Shown one piece after another: positions 46,901-58,047 of a stretch of 64,000 nt of DNA. Position numbers and translations under genes: made by a program. The notes below the pieces were generated by a model that was given only the letters and a program-made list of their open reading frames with translations, made no database searches and was not told the DNA's origin. Source of the stretch: Cinnamomum chago. Taxonomy: Eukaryota > Streptophyta > Magnoliopsida > Laurales > Lauraceae. The stretch covers positions 31,503,001 through 31,567,000 of the forward strand of contig CP142461.1 in the NCBI GenBank assembly GCA_038049695.1. Direction: 5' to 3'. Each line of letters starts with the position of its first letter. The stretch's first letter is position 1.

Positions 46901-49411
46901 CATACAACAAATCCCATATAAATAGGATAATGTTGAGATTGTGACAATAATGAGATTATGATTTAAGCAACTGAACACATCTGTAACAGTCTGACTTTGA
47001 AATTAAAGCAATTGTAATGTCACTCAACTAAGAGGGAAATAAGTATATAAAATAAATGCTAATGATAAAACTAGGCCTCCTCATCACAACTACAAATTAA
47101 CATAGATTTTGCACATCGTAACATGGTACAAGGATAACTATAAAAGAAACACATGGGTGCAAACAAGGACAGATACTAATATTTAAGATCACTCACCTCA
47201 ACTGAGAGGGGAAAATGTATTTGCAATCAAATTGAAGTCAATTAGTGTGCATGCATGTTAATCTTTTTTCATTTATTATACTTCACCATTGTAGGGGCTT
47301 CACATGAGTTAGCAAATTGGGGGTTTTGCTTGTAATTGAGTTAAGAGTAGTATTAGAGTTGAAAAGCACCAAAAGAAGGCAAGTATGAGCATTTTTGAAT
47401 CATGCATGTTGGTATAACCTTGATGAGATGCTAAGTATTCAATTCTATATGTTCAATTCAACCTTTACATTAATTTAGATTGATAATGGAAATGGGTTCT
47501 TCTTATAATGGGTTAATGTAGAATGAAATTGGTAATGAATGTATGGAATGAAATGTGGGGAGCATGTCGGCTCATTTTGTGCAGAAAATGGCAACCAAAA
47601 AGCCTTGGAAAGGAGAGGGGAGAGTAGAAATGAATTTTCAAATTTTGGATTTCGAATTCTATACTAGACGCTCGAGCGCTCCAGAGTACCAGCTTGAGTG
47701 GAAGTGCTTCTGGAACCTGATGTTTGAAGGATTCCTGCATAGGCTTGAGCGGCTAAGGGATTCGTTCGAGCAGAAGTGCCCTTGGATGAGGTGCGCTTGA
47801 GCGGGCCTGACGTCTGACAGGGGCTCTTTTCTGACCATTAAAGGAGTTTGATACTTACCTTAAATTGTTTATAAACCTTTATGATCAACCCCGAGGATGA
47901 TTATGACGAACACACTAAACCATTAGGGTTCTTGTAAATGGAAAGACCATATAGGGCCCTAGAAATGGCACCTTGATCGCATAACATGGCCCAATGGTAA
48001 TTATGATTACATGAGAGGTCGTGAGGCTGAGATTATTTCATGTGCCTTATCCAACTCATCTAGAACTTCACCATGGGCGTTGATTTAGAGGACTTCGATG
48101 TACCTTACACACACAACGTGGAACCAATGAAAGGTAGCTCGTGCATCGAATCACCTAAAACTATATCGTAATGGATAGATAGAGACAACAAATAAATAAA
48201 TTAGTAAATCACATTGATTCTATTAATTGGATTGCATTTGCATATTGATATTGACTTTATTATTAACCTCAATTTGTAAATAACTTTCTCCAACTTGTTA
48301 TTGAAATTGTCCTACATATGTCACTGTATATCGATTGAAATTCGAACAGAGTAAGTATGTGATTGGAATGGATTTGAATTGAAATGAATAAAATGGAATT
48401 GAATTGATTCAAAATGAGTTTAATTGAAGTATAAAGTCTTACTCAAGTTCTATTATTTCATTCGAATGGTTCAGCACTACTTAGCTTTGACTTTATAATA
48501 CTCGACGGGGTTAAGTATGGTTTAGTTAATTGAGGCTACTGTGGTACATCGCCTGGAGCATTGGAAGTCCAGAACCGGATAAGAAGGAAAACCTTTGGCC
48601 GGGTCACTGATGACATCCAAATACGAATTGCTCTTTAATTGGGAGGATGAGCCCAGGTAGTTGCCAACTAGAAAAGTAAGTTTCTCGATTTGTGATTCAA
48701 AAAGCATTATTAATTCATAATGTACAAATTGCCTAGTGAACTATTGTTTAATCACTCGTCTATAATTCGAGTTTGATGCAGCATGTATTAATCATAATTG
48801 CTTATACTTTGCTGAATCGTCGTATTCACGGTGCTACTCTTGGTGTCACAGATTCGGTTAAAGAAATTGCCGTTACGGGATTCCAGGAGATTGAGGAGGA
48901 GAACTAATACCTTCTCCGGGTTTAGAGCAATGGATTGCAGTGGACATCTTCTTGTCCTTGGCTATTAGAGAGCGTATAAGAGCTTAACTTGGGTTTGGGA
49001 ATTAGCTATTGCATCTTGTTATCTTGCACTTAGTTTACAATTACGCATATGATTAGTCATGATTTTCATCGGTCTTAGGAACTTGTTTTTAATAAGGTAA
49101 GCATCATCCTTGCATTACCTTGGTACCACTCATGTAGGGGTTTGAATTCTTAATTGGTATTAAATAGAAATCTTCGTGTATATTTATTGAAACCGTCATA
49201 GAATGTTCAAGCTTTGATATTGATGATGTATATGTTTCTGCAATCAAATGCACAGTGCCAGGTGTCTGTGGGCAAGTCTTAAACGCGCGAAGTATGATTT
49301 TCTCCTTCGTGGATTCGGACTTGGTCCGTAACATGTGCAAATTCACAGGAGTACGCATGTCACACTTCGAGGATCACACGAATCAAGGAAATTTCGGGCT
49401 GAGAAGTGACA
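43918..49411 (+). mobile_element. Solo LTR-like unit C, with foreign sequence inside
   Basis: Starts TGTAACACCCCGACCTCC and ends GAGAAGTGACA. Sequence before it is CCTAG (43913-43917); the same CCTAG occurs at 49719-49723, just after the MITE that follows the LTR end. Decayed CGCTCGAGCG-type palindromes lie at 47666-47795, and an acceptor-like TCACAG ends at 48851, 560 bp from the end. The part between about 44665 and 47250 has no counterpart in units B and D and is probably a nested insertion. A fossil without coding capacity. Confidence 0.55.
44665..47250. other. Probable nested insertion of unknown type in unit C
   Basis: On the minus strand a TATA box (CTATAAATAAAG, about 45850-45862) is followed by a leader and an ATG (45704) whose fourth codon is cut by a GGAG/GTACTC donor (10-nt coding exon 45695-45704). 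No downstream exon could be recognised, so no gene is called. The rest shows no supported feature. Confidence 0.3.
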
Positions 49412-49718
49412 GGCATGTTTGGATGTATGGTGAATTGAAGTATGGAGAGGTGAAGCATCAAATTAACCAAGAGAAAATAAAATATAAGGTGTTATGATGG
49501 TGTTTTATTTTTAGTTGTTTGGTATGAAATCTTTTTGACTTTTTGTATAGAAAAGTGGAGTTTTTTTTGTCTATTAGTGGAGAAAGGATGTTGTTTTTTT
49601 TACTTTTTTTCAAAAATTTGGAAGGAATTTTGAAATTGTATACTTTTGATATGACCACTTTTCATTTTTTGTCTGAATTTACTTTACTTCACTTTAACTA
49701 GTTAGGTACCAAACACGC
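49412..49718. mobile_element. MITE with GGCATGTTTGG / CCAAACACGCC ends
   Basis: About 307 bp; termini GGCATGTTTGG and, reversed, GCGTGTTTGGTACC. Inner arms also pair (TGAAGTATGGAG against AAGTGAAGTAAAG). It begins directly at the end of solo LTR C. Confidence 0.55.
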
Positions 49719-49723
49719 CCTAG

Positions 49724-50141
49724 GGTAGTAGGAAAGGGGTGTCGCGGAAGAGGAAAGGCAGTATTTCCTCTTCTGCAACATTACATCAACCCTCTGTAAA
49801 CGAATTTCCATGGAGCATGATGAAATCACATTATTAGACCACAGCAAGCTCGATCTAGATTTTTTTTAATTGAGTGGGGTCATCCAAGTTTGGCTTCACC
49901 TAGGCCGATCTGGCCTCTATGCACATATTCATATTTTCTCAAACGATCATTGTATTATCTTAACCTCCAAACGGGCCTCACATGCAAACCATGATAGACA
50001 ATGCCATAGGAGGGAGACATCAAATGGCATTTGAAAATCAAAATACTGAGCCCACATGGAGGGTCCTGATCATTCAACCGCTGATAAACATGGAGCCCAT
50101 GGATAAATGTGTGGCCCTAATTGTTTTATCCATATAGTGGA
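49724..50141. other. Intergenic, no feature recognised
   Basis: About 400 bp with no gene or element end. Confidence 0.5.
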
Positions 50142-51027
50142 GTAGGCCTGCTCATGGACCAGACCAAGTTTTGTCGATGCTCGGCCCATTTATTTATCAG
50201 GCCTAAGCTCAGTCTGCATCCATCTTGTGTTGGCTCAGCCTGAGTTACTTGACTCGACTTTCCTAGTAGGGTCACATTTCGATTCTTTTTCCCTTTCTTG
50301 TGTTTGCCAGGTAGGATCCAACCCCTCATGCTTAGCTAACAGTCCAAAGATTGGGCCTGGATCCGGCATAAATCCTAAAACAGATCCCATTCTAGCAAAC
50401 TCAGGCTGTGAGAGACCAGACCTGGATTGGTCCTTCACACAGACAGACTTATTGTGGACCAAAGTTGATAGTCATCCATCTGATGGGTAGTCTTAAAACC
50501 AGAGATTGGAACAGTAATGAATTGTTGACATTTAATAGGTTCATGCATGCCTAGAATCTTCTAGTTGATGTAATTTTATGAGCCAACAGATACATGGGCC
50601 TCATCGATACAGCTCCTGCCCCATGTATGCTCTCAAGGAGTAAAAAAAGTTAGCAACTCTTTACACAAATGGTCCACTCTATGTTGATCTAGTAGACCAT
50701 CAATTGAACTAACCCTAGTTTCAGATTGGGCTTCTTATAGTCCGGGCCTGCCCATGGTATTTCTGTGTATGGATGTATTTAGGCTCGGATGTGGATCCAA
50801 GCCTGAATATCTGGCCTGTAACTAAACAAGCTGGGCTAATGTCTTTGCATTCTTAGAAGTCCATAAATCAAGATATTTAACTCAGAGCATATATAGTTTT
50901 TTTTTTTTTTTTTTGGAATTGGCTGGAATGGGCCGCTGAATCCAGGCCCGAACAATGGGCCAAAACTAAACAGTACACATATGGCAAGCGGGAGTCCAGC
51001 CGAACCGAACTCTTGAACACCCCTGGT
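50142..51027. mobile_element. hAT-like MITE with GGCCTGCTCATGG ends
   Basis: The left GTAGGCCTGCTCATGGACC and the right, reversed, AACCAGGGGTGTTCAAGAG resemble the AGGGGTGTTCATGG termini common in plant hAT MITEs. The interior is rich in GGCCC, AGGCCT and CAAGCT words. Target duplication not determined. Confidence 0.4.
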
Positions 51028-51734
51028 TTTGGGTGTGTTCGTGCAACAATAGGATTCTTTGATAAAGAGAAAAAAACATGTTTCAATTTTTTTGTGCAGC
51101 CTACTATTTCATTTGAGCAGCACATTTTTCTTATGGAAAAAGAAAAGAACGATTAACTAATTTTCCCTTGTAAAGAAGATTTTGATTTTCTATGGGAGGA
51201 GGTGGCTTTTTTTTGTGGGCATTGGTAAAGTTTGATCCAGGAACTAGAAAAGTTGGTACTATTATCATTTGTTAGTCTTGTATGACACCTTCTATCATAT
51301 GATTTGTGATCTAAATAAAGACCACTTGAATTTAACTAGGCCAAAATAGAAAACTTGTGAACATAACTATTGATATCTTGATTCTTGACGGAAGGGGCGA
51401 CAATGAAAAAAAATAGAACGTACTAGTTCCGAGTGGAAATTTCTCATGTGGGAATGTTTGCATGTGGATGTTCCCATCTAATAATTAAACAGTCAGGGCC
51501 CTTTCAAAAGATTGTGACGGCCCCTGGATTAAAGATACTCACCTCATTGAAAAAAACCTCATGGAGTGTCGATGTGTTTGAGTCTTTGAGGTCGATGTAG
51601 CCCTGACCTGTTTAACTATTTATAATTTGTTTATACTTTTATAAATGGAATTTAAATCCTAAATTATTCAACATGCCTCTCATATGCCAATGGAAATAAC
51701 ATATTGCAACTACTATACCAACATGACCCATCCT
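51028..51734. other. Intergenic, no feature recognised
   Basis: AT-rich, no supported gene or element. Confidence 0.5.
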
Positions 51735-51739
51735 TTATA

Positions 51740-54700
51740 TGTAAGGTCCGCGACCTTACTGGGTCAGTTGGGCCCAATAGCAGGCCCGTTGACCCATTTA
51801 TTTTTATTATTATTATAATTATTTGTATTTTAGAGATTTAAGTGGGTTTAGGCCTTGAGTGAGTTTCTTTTAGTGTTAGAATAGTGTTGGCGAAGTTTCG
51901 TTCGATTTCGAGTTCGTTTGATCCTAGAAGGGGGTAGGTTACAAATTAGGAAAAATTGAGTGTTTTTCCGAAAAAATTATATCACCATGATTTTGGGTTT
52001 GTTGGAAAGGTCTTGTCGCACTGATCATTTTTGTCTTTTGCCTCGTCGTGATCCGACGATCATAAACCCTTCAAATAGTCCATTCTTTCACCGGACCCAC
52101 TTAAAGGGCAATTCGGTCTTTTCCTCCCTCTCTTCTTCTTAAGCAGGGATTAGCCCTAATCTCATTCCCACTTCTGCAATGAGAGTTACAGCAACCCATC
52201 TTTTTCCCCTTCTCTTCTCAAGCCCAAATCTCCCTCCGGAAGAGATCATCTCCATGATCCGGACCGCACATCTTCTTCCTTTCGATCTCCTCTCTCCATT
52301 GATACTAGTGGTAAGCCTTTTCCCATCATCAACTTTTCCATTCGTTTTCTCTTTTGTTTAGAATAGGTTGGATCATGATATTTTTCCTTTCTTTCTTCTT
52401 CTCGGTGTTCTAGATTACTTTTGAGCGGGGGTAGATTGTGATCTTTGTGGTAGAAAGCTTCTCCTCAAGCTTTTCCAATTTCTAATCTTCTTGGTTGAGG
52501 CAAGTAGACATGCAATTATATTTAATCATGTCTGTGTTGTCTTCTTTTGATTGCAATGATACTCTTGTTAGATTACCCAAATTCCAAGCTTATTATTGGT
52601 ATTGCATTGGGATTGACATGTTAGGTTAGATTTGTGGTTTGGATTGGATAAATTGTAGCTTTGGAAGTTTTTAATTTGATAGAATGGATGGAAAGAATGA
52701 TTGAAATGATTGGGGAGCATGGAAACTCGTTTTCTGCAGGAAAAAGGAAGAAGAAAAACCCATTTTCGGGTTCAGCTACAGTGCCGATCGATCGGGCCTT
52801 CAGTCCGATCGATCGGACTGAAATTGCTCTCAGTTAACTGGGACAAATCTCAGATCGATCGATCGGACCTATTGTCCGATCGATCAGAGGGCAATTATTG
52901 TGAATGGTGACAACTTTGAAAAAAAAAAAGAAGGGGAACTTAAGACCTTGACTGATGGACGTTCTGGCCATGGCATAAGTGCATAGGAATGAAAAAAAAA
53001 AAAGAATAAATAAAATAAAACAAAAGAACGTTGGCTGGCCTGACTACCTGACATGCATGTGGGTAATATTGGATCATCCATCCGATGAGTCGAACTCGTG
53101 TTGGTTCGTCGCGCTTTTATATATATATATATATAAAAAGGGTTAAACTTCTATGGGCCATAACTTCTGAACCATGCGTCGGAATTTCCCGAGCCATATA
53201 CCGTTGAAAAGCTCTTTGAGCGTAGAATCCAATGATACATGTCTCGTGATGATTGGGGATCAAGTAGGGAAGTAGTTAATGAGATTAATTATTATACCAC
53301 TTTCTTGTTAATAACGAGATTGTTAGCCTAGGTTTGGGCCTTAGACATTGGAAACCATGAAACCACTCTCACGTGACCATTAATGGGGTTTTGGAAATCG
53401 TAGCACGTGGCTTGGTGTGCTTCGATGGGTTGTCTAGGTATTCGTGTATTGTTTATGGTTAACCGAATGCGTATGGAATTGAATCATTCGATGCTCAACA
53501 TTATTGTACACCAAGGAAATTCTTTATAAGCATTGATTATTCGAATTCCCCACGCACTCCGTTAAAACACATATGGTACATGGATGACAACACTTGCCTA
53601 GGATTGGATTGTAATCTCTCCTTGATTTGTTAATCGTATCCGTTGATTTTGTATCCTTGTACACTCTTTTGGCATAAAACACCTAACTAATTATGAAACA
53701 TAATCCCTTGTAGAATTAGGACTTAGACCTGACTTGGAGTGTACCTTAGGACCCCGTGTTGTGTAATTGATGAACATGACTGGCTAGACTGAAGGGATTA
53801 TCACGTGATTGGATTTGTCTTGTATTGACTTGAATGAGATAATCCCTATGAACGTGTCTTGTATATTGAGCTAGCCAGACTTGCTTGTCTTGGTCTATTC
53901 TCGTGTCAACACCACATTATTATTATTATTATTATTATTATTTGCATATCATGGCCAGCTGCAGTTTGGGGGTTTATTGATGGGCCGGTTACTCGGACAT
54001 CGGGGTGGGCAGTCGGCTTTGAACGGCGTCCATGGCGTTGAATAGTTGGGAGCGGGCTAGGACCGTGCTACTATTCCTAGGACCGGGAGCTGGGATCCCC
54101 CTGGAGCCGGACTTTGGTATCTGTAGTCTAGATAGGATTGTTACTGGTACCCCGTGAGGTGGCTAGGACATCCACGGAGTCTCCCTTTTGTGCATTGCAT
54201 TATATTGGCAGTGGTGATTGTTAGTATTGTTAGGATTTCTATTTATGATCCTGATGGTTATTTATTCATGCTTTATGCCTAGATTCGGTTCCTTGTATTC
54301 TCTTGATTATTATACCTGTCATTACTCTTATACTTGATGCATGTCATGATTATTTATATATTGCTTATCTATTGCTCAACATGTCGTTGACTCTATCCTT
54401 TGGTGTGCAGACTCATTAGGTGAGTACTACTACGAGGAGCAATCAGGTGAGGAGATCCCAGAGGATCTCCAACCGGTTGAGGAGGAACGAGAGTGGCGTG
54501 CAGATGACGTAGAGTAGCGTCATCATACCTGGCACGAGAGAGATTCATTGAGACCTCATTAGATTCTTTATTCTTTATTTATCTCTTGTTGAAACTTTTA
54601 TATCATTGACATCACTATTGTTTTAAATGGCATTGATTAGTGGGAAGGCCATTGTAATAAATTAACTTCATTGTTTAAAATTTATTTTATTCCTTGTTCA

Positions 54701-54919
54701 ACTTTAATATATATTGAGATTCATTATTCATTGTTGATATCCGAATATGCCTGGAATTATATGAGTTCCGCATATCCTTATTATATTTGAGGCTTGAAAT
54801 ATTATCTCCTCACAACGGACTTACGATCCTTGGGCCTAAAGGGCAAAATTTTTTAATTAGCCCTAAATTTCACTCCCCAGATCCGGTTTATTCTCTAATC
54901 GGGTTCGGGGGACGTGACA
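51740..54919 (+). mobile_element. Solo LTR-like unit D, 3.2 kb, with 5-bp target duplication
   Basis: Runs from TGTAAGGTCCGCGACC to GGGGGACGTGACA, flanked by TTATA on both sides (51735-51739, 54920-54924). A palindrome array lies at 52784-52890, an (ATT)n run at about 53917-53942, and an acceptor-like GTGCAG ends at 54410, 509 bp from the end. No coding capacity. Same class as A, B and C, though overall sequence similarity is low. Confidence 0.8.
52784..52890. repeat. Array of CCGATCGATCGG-type palindromes in solo LTR D
   Basis: CCGATCGATCGG (52784-52795), a perfect 24-bp palindrome centred between 52810 and 52811 (core CAGTCCGATCGATCGGACTG), the 10-bp CAGTTAACTG (52831-52840), then GATCGATCGATC (from about 52853) and TCCGATCGATCAGA (from about 52875). 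It takes the same place in unit D as the CTCGAG array does in unit B. Confidence 0.9.
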
Positions 54920-55136
54920 TTATATATACCAAGAGCCCAGCTGTACCAAATATCCTAAACCCTGCACTGTACGGGCTAGATATGTTTCATACCAAATTGA
55001 CCTATTAACTTATATATTTATTAACAAGCAAAACAATGAGACTATCCACTCAAATTTTCTAGTAATTCAATGAAGAGTCATTTGGTCCAAAAACAATATA
55101 CAATCTTGTTCTGCCACAATGATAAAAATGATAGCC

Positions 55137-55392
55137 GAATCCGGATCCTCCGTTTGGACCAATCAAGGGGTGACACGTGAATTTGTTAAGCTTTAAAACC
55201 GGTGTTTTCTTTAAAAACCAGCTTCGTCTTTTAAAAATATTGCATGACTCATAAATTTGTTGAGTTTAAAAACCGGTGTTGTCTTTAAAAGTCAGCTTCG
55301 TCTTTTAAATACATCGTACAAACCATGCGTCACCCCCTGACTTGTCCAAAGAGGGTTTCCCTGTTTGGTCCAAAAAGGGGATCAGGACTCAA
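55137..55392. mobile_element. Small element with inverted ends and an internal 80-bp duplication
   Basis: The left CCGTTTGGACCAATCAAGGG and the right, reversed, CTCTTTGGACAAGTCAGGGG pair as inverted repeats, continuing into GGTGACACG/GGTGACGCA. Inside, AAATTTGTT[A/G]AG...AAACCGGTGTT...CAGCTTCGTC occurs twice in tandem. Family not assigned. Confidence 0.55.
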
Positions 55393-55783
55393 TGACAGCC
55401 TCTTTTGGCTTGACTAAACCGAATATAAATCACATATATTCCTCTTCATCTAAATAATTGTATGTATGATACAAGGATGAATTTTGGAATGGGTTAAGAT
55501 CGATCCAAATCAGGTTCGACTAAGAAGTCATAAACTATTGTATCTTATATTGGAGTTGACCTAATGTGTGATAGGTTTATGATTTGCGATGTCTAGTAAC
55601 ATATACAAGTTTGGTGGAGTTTCATACTATATATTTTCTCCTTTTCACTATTTAGAATTCCTCCCCACCCACTTTAGTTATTTAAAATGTCTTTCATCCA
55701 CTGCACTATACAAGATGTGTGAATCATGAGGTATTAGGAAAACATATAAAGTGATAACAAATGGGCTGGAGCAGGATGTAGGA

Positions 55784-56105
55784 GCAGAGGTGCTCATGGC
55801 TCATGCTTGGATATATAATTTGGGCCCATTAGTATTTGGATTGGTCTTGGATTAAGTGAGAAAGCCCAAGCTAGGCTCAGCCCAGGTCTGAATGATAAGT
55901 TCTTGTAATTTGGTGATGATTTGTCCAAACAATTGCTAGAAAGCAAGCGCAATTTTTTTGGCCTAAATGACTAAATGGAGGGTCTTGGGCCTGACAATTA
56001 GGGCCTCTGCCGAGCTTATGTAAGATATGGGCTTGTGTTTCCAAAGTCAAGCTAGGCTTAGATATGCCTCAGCTTAGCCCAACCTAGCCCATGAACCCCC
56101 CTATA
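55784..56105. mobile_element. hAT-like MITE
   Basis: The left AGAGGTGCTCATGGCTC and the right, reversed, AGGGGGGTTCATGGGCTAGG match the GGGGTGTTCATGGGCT ends typical of plant hAT MITEs. The interior is rich in AAGCTAGGCTC-type words. Confidence 0.5.
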
Positions 56106-56916
56106 GCAGGGCGGTAAAGGTCTTGGGTCCAAATTTATAAATTTAGACTCGCAAAAAAATCGAAAAACCCTATCGTCCAGGCAAATTCTTTCCATTTGTA
56201 ATAAATCTCGCTAAAATACATTTCATAGAAAAATAAACTTAATTCATGTATAAATTATTAAAAAGGGGAGGAGCAGAAGATATAAGGCAGAGATGTAAAA
56301 AGGACCTTTACTTTTCTATACATTAAAAAAAAAAACCCTTTTTAAGAGATAAGAGGCCAATTTGGCACTTTACTAGAGTAGTAAAAGCCAAGTAAAGCAT
56401 CCATTTGCGTTGCATCAATAACACTTTAATTTTAAGTTTTCTCAATTTCTTTAAAAAAAAAAAACAACATTTTTTCTCTATTAAAAGATAAAAAAAAAAC
56501 TCCACATCCTTATACAAAAAGTAAAACAGATTCAAAACCAAATAAAAAAACAAAATACCATCATAAGTCCATTATATTTTATTCTTTCTTGATTTCATAT
56601 TTTACAACACTTTGGCCTTTTTTCTTTAGTGGAGTTTCTATCAGGAATTCACCATATCCAGGAATACATGTACATGATGTGACAGGCTGTCCCTTGGAAT
56701 TTATGAATTTGATGTTTCTTTACTAATATTTCTGGATTCCAGCTAATTAAAATGTCTCTTTTGACCTTCGGGAATCCAAAAATTCTACTCCCTATGTATT
56801 TTGGTGGAATTCTTGGATGCTCGTCTGGGAATTCAGGAATCCCCCAAACAGGAATTTCTTGAATTCCAACAAAGAAGCGTGAACTTTTATATGTAAATTT
56901 ACCAAAAGAGCCATAT
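56106..56916. other. Intergenic, no gene recognised
   Basis: AT-rich with several A/T runs (56320-56340, 56450-56500). No feature supported. Confidence 0.5.
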
Positions 56917-57446
56917 AGCATGTTTGTGTAACACTTTTCTGTAGAAAAGTGAGCGGTTTTCCGTGGAAAACTCATTTTTCCGGCGTTTAGTACAGAACAA
57001 TTCCGTAGAAATGCTTTTCCGTCTCGTCAACATTTTCCTTGATAATTTTGGAAATGAGTTTCCAATGGAAGGTATGAGAAATTAATTTTCTCAGAAAACT
57101 TCTCCCTCTTTTCCTTTATCTTGTCCATTTTAACCCAAAAACCATATAACTATTTTATTATTTATTTATTTATATAAATTATTAGTTAATATTAAATAAA
57201 TAACATACATGTTACGTTATTTTTCTTTAAAAAATTATATCACCAAAAAAGAAAGTTTGATTTTCTATAAGAAATTCACAGTCGCACCAAACAACATTTA
57301 CACCAATTCAATGAGAAAATTCTTTCTGCACAAAGTATGAATTTTTAAATTCTACGAAAATCCTTTTCTGAGACTTTCAAATCTATGAAATTCACTGATA
57401 TGGCAATTACCTCTTTACGCGAACAAAATTTATACACAAACGTGCG
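56917..57446. mobile_element. GGGCACGTTTGTGT-family MITE upstream of UPL6
   Basis: The left end GCATGTTTGTGTAACAC and the right end, reversed, GCGCACGTTTGTGTATAAA form a terminal inverted repeat. The body matches 22576-23906 in opposite orientation. It lies about 440 bp upstream of the UPL6 start codon. Confidence 0.65.
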
Positions 57447-57888
57447 CATAATTCACATGCAAAAGGTAAGACCACAGGCCCATATGGCCATCAGGTCTAA
57501 TGTATCTGACGTCAGTAAAGGGTGTCACTGTCTCCGTATAAATTGGCCTTCATGCATACATCCATCCGGACCGCCCAGAAAACTTCCTTTCCTCTCGTTC
57601 CAGTTTCATCCCCCTTGTACCGCCCGCGATTCCCACTCCTCAAAATTCCCTCGCCCAGAAACGCAAACAGATCCCTACCTTTCCATCGATCGATCAATCA
57701 ATCACTTCACCAAAGCCCTTCTTCTCTCCCAATCAACTCTCGAATCTCCCCCATATTAGGGCAAATATCTCCTGCAATCCTCCTAAACAAGACCGATTAC
57801 GATCGATTTCATGTCCTGGTTTCGTTTCGATTAGTTCTCTCTTGGTCGTCTTTCCTCTTCTGTTGAATCGGCTTTCTGTCGAAGGAGA
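57447..57888 (+). promoter_or_regulatory. Promoter and CT-rich 5' leader of the UPL6-like gene
   Basis: This 440-bp stretch separates a MITE (ending near 57446) from the UPL6 ATG. It turns C/T-rich from about 57540, as plant 5' UTRs often do. A perfect 8-bp palindrome TGACGTCA (57507-57514) is a canonical bZIP/TGA-factor site. Several short open frames here are overlapping low-complexity frames in the leader and are not called as genes. No clear TATA box was found. Confidence 0.5.
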
Positions 57889-58047
57889 ATGTTCTTCAGT
57901 GGAGATCCTTCGTCGAAGAAGAGAGTCGATTTGGGCGGACGGAGCTCGAAAGAGAGGGATCGCCAGAAGGTGCTGGAGCAGGCCCGTCTCGAGCGGAGGC
58001 AGCGATTAGGGTTACGGCAGAAGAATTCTGCCGCGCTCAGGATCCAG
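57889..58047 (+). CDS. UPL6: E3 ubiquitin-protein ligase UPL6-like, exon 1 (53 codons)
   Basis: The exon encodes MFFSGDPSSKKRVDLGGRSS followed by KERDRQKVLEQARLERRQRL and ends in AALRIQ at a GT donor (58048). This opening is that of plant UPL6-type HECT ubiquitin ligases, which carry an N-terminal IQ motif and a C-terminal HECT domain that transfers ubiquitin through a catalytic cysteine. The exon ends in phase 0 just as the IQ motif begins (IQ, then KCFRG expected). No following exon could be found in 58048-64000, so intron 1 exceeds 5.9 kb and the HECT part lies outside. The intron carries two solo LTRs, LINE and hAT-like sequence. The ATG is the first in a good context after a CT-rich leader. 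UPL7 is the nearest alternative, but the first residues fit UPL6 better. Confidence 0.88.

Noticed and set aside
57385-57866. Overlapping frames of 114-124 codons before UPL6
   Set aside because: They cover the CT-rich leader and promoter of UPL6; composition effects, no domain.
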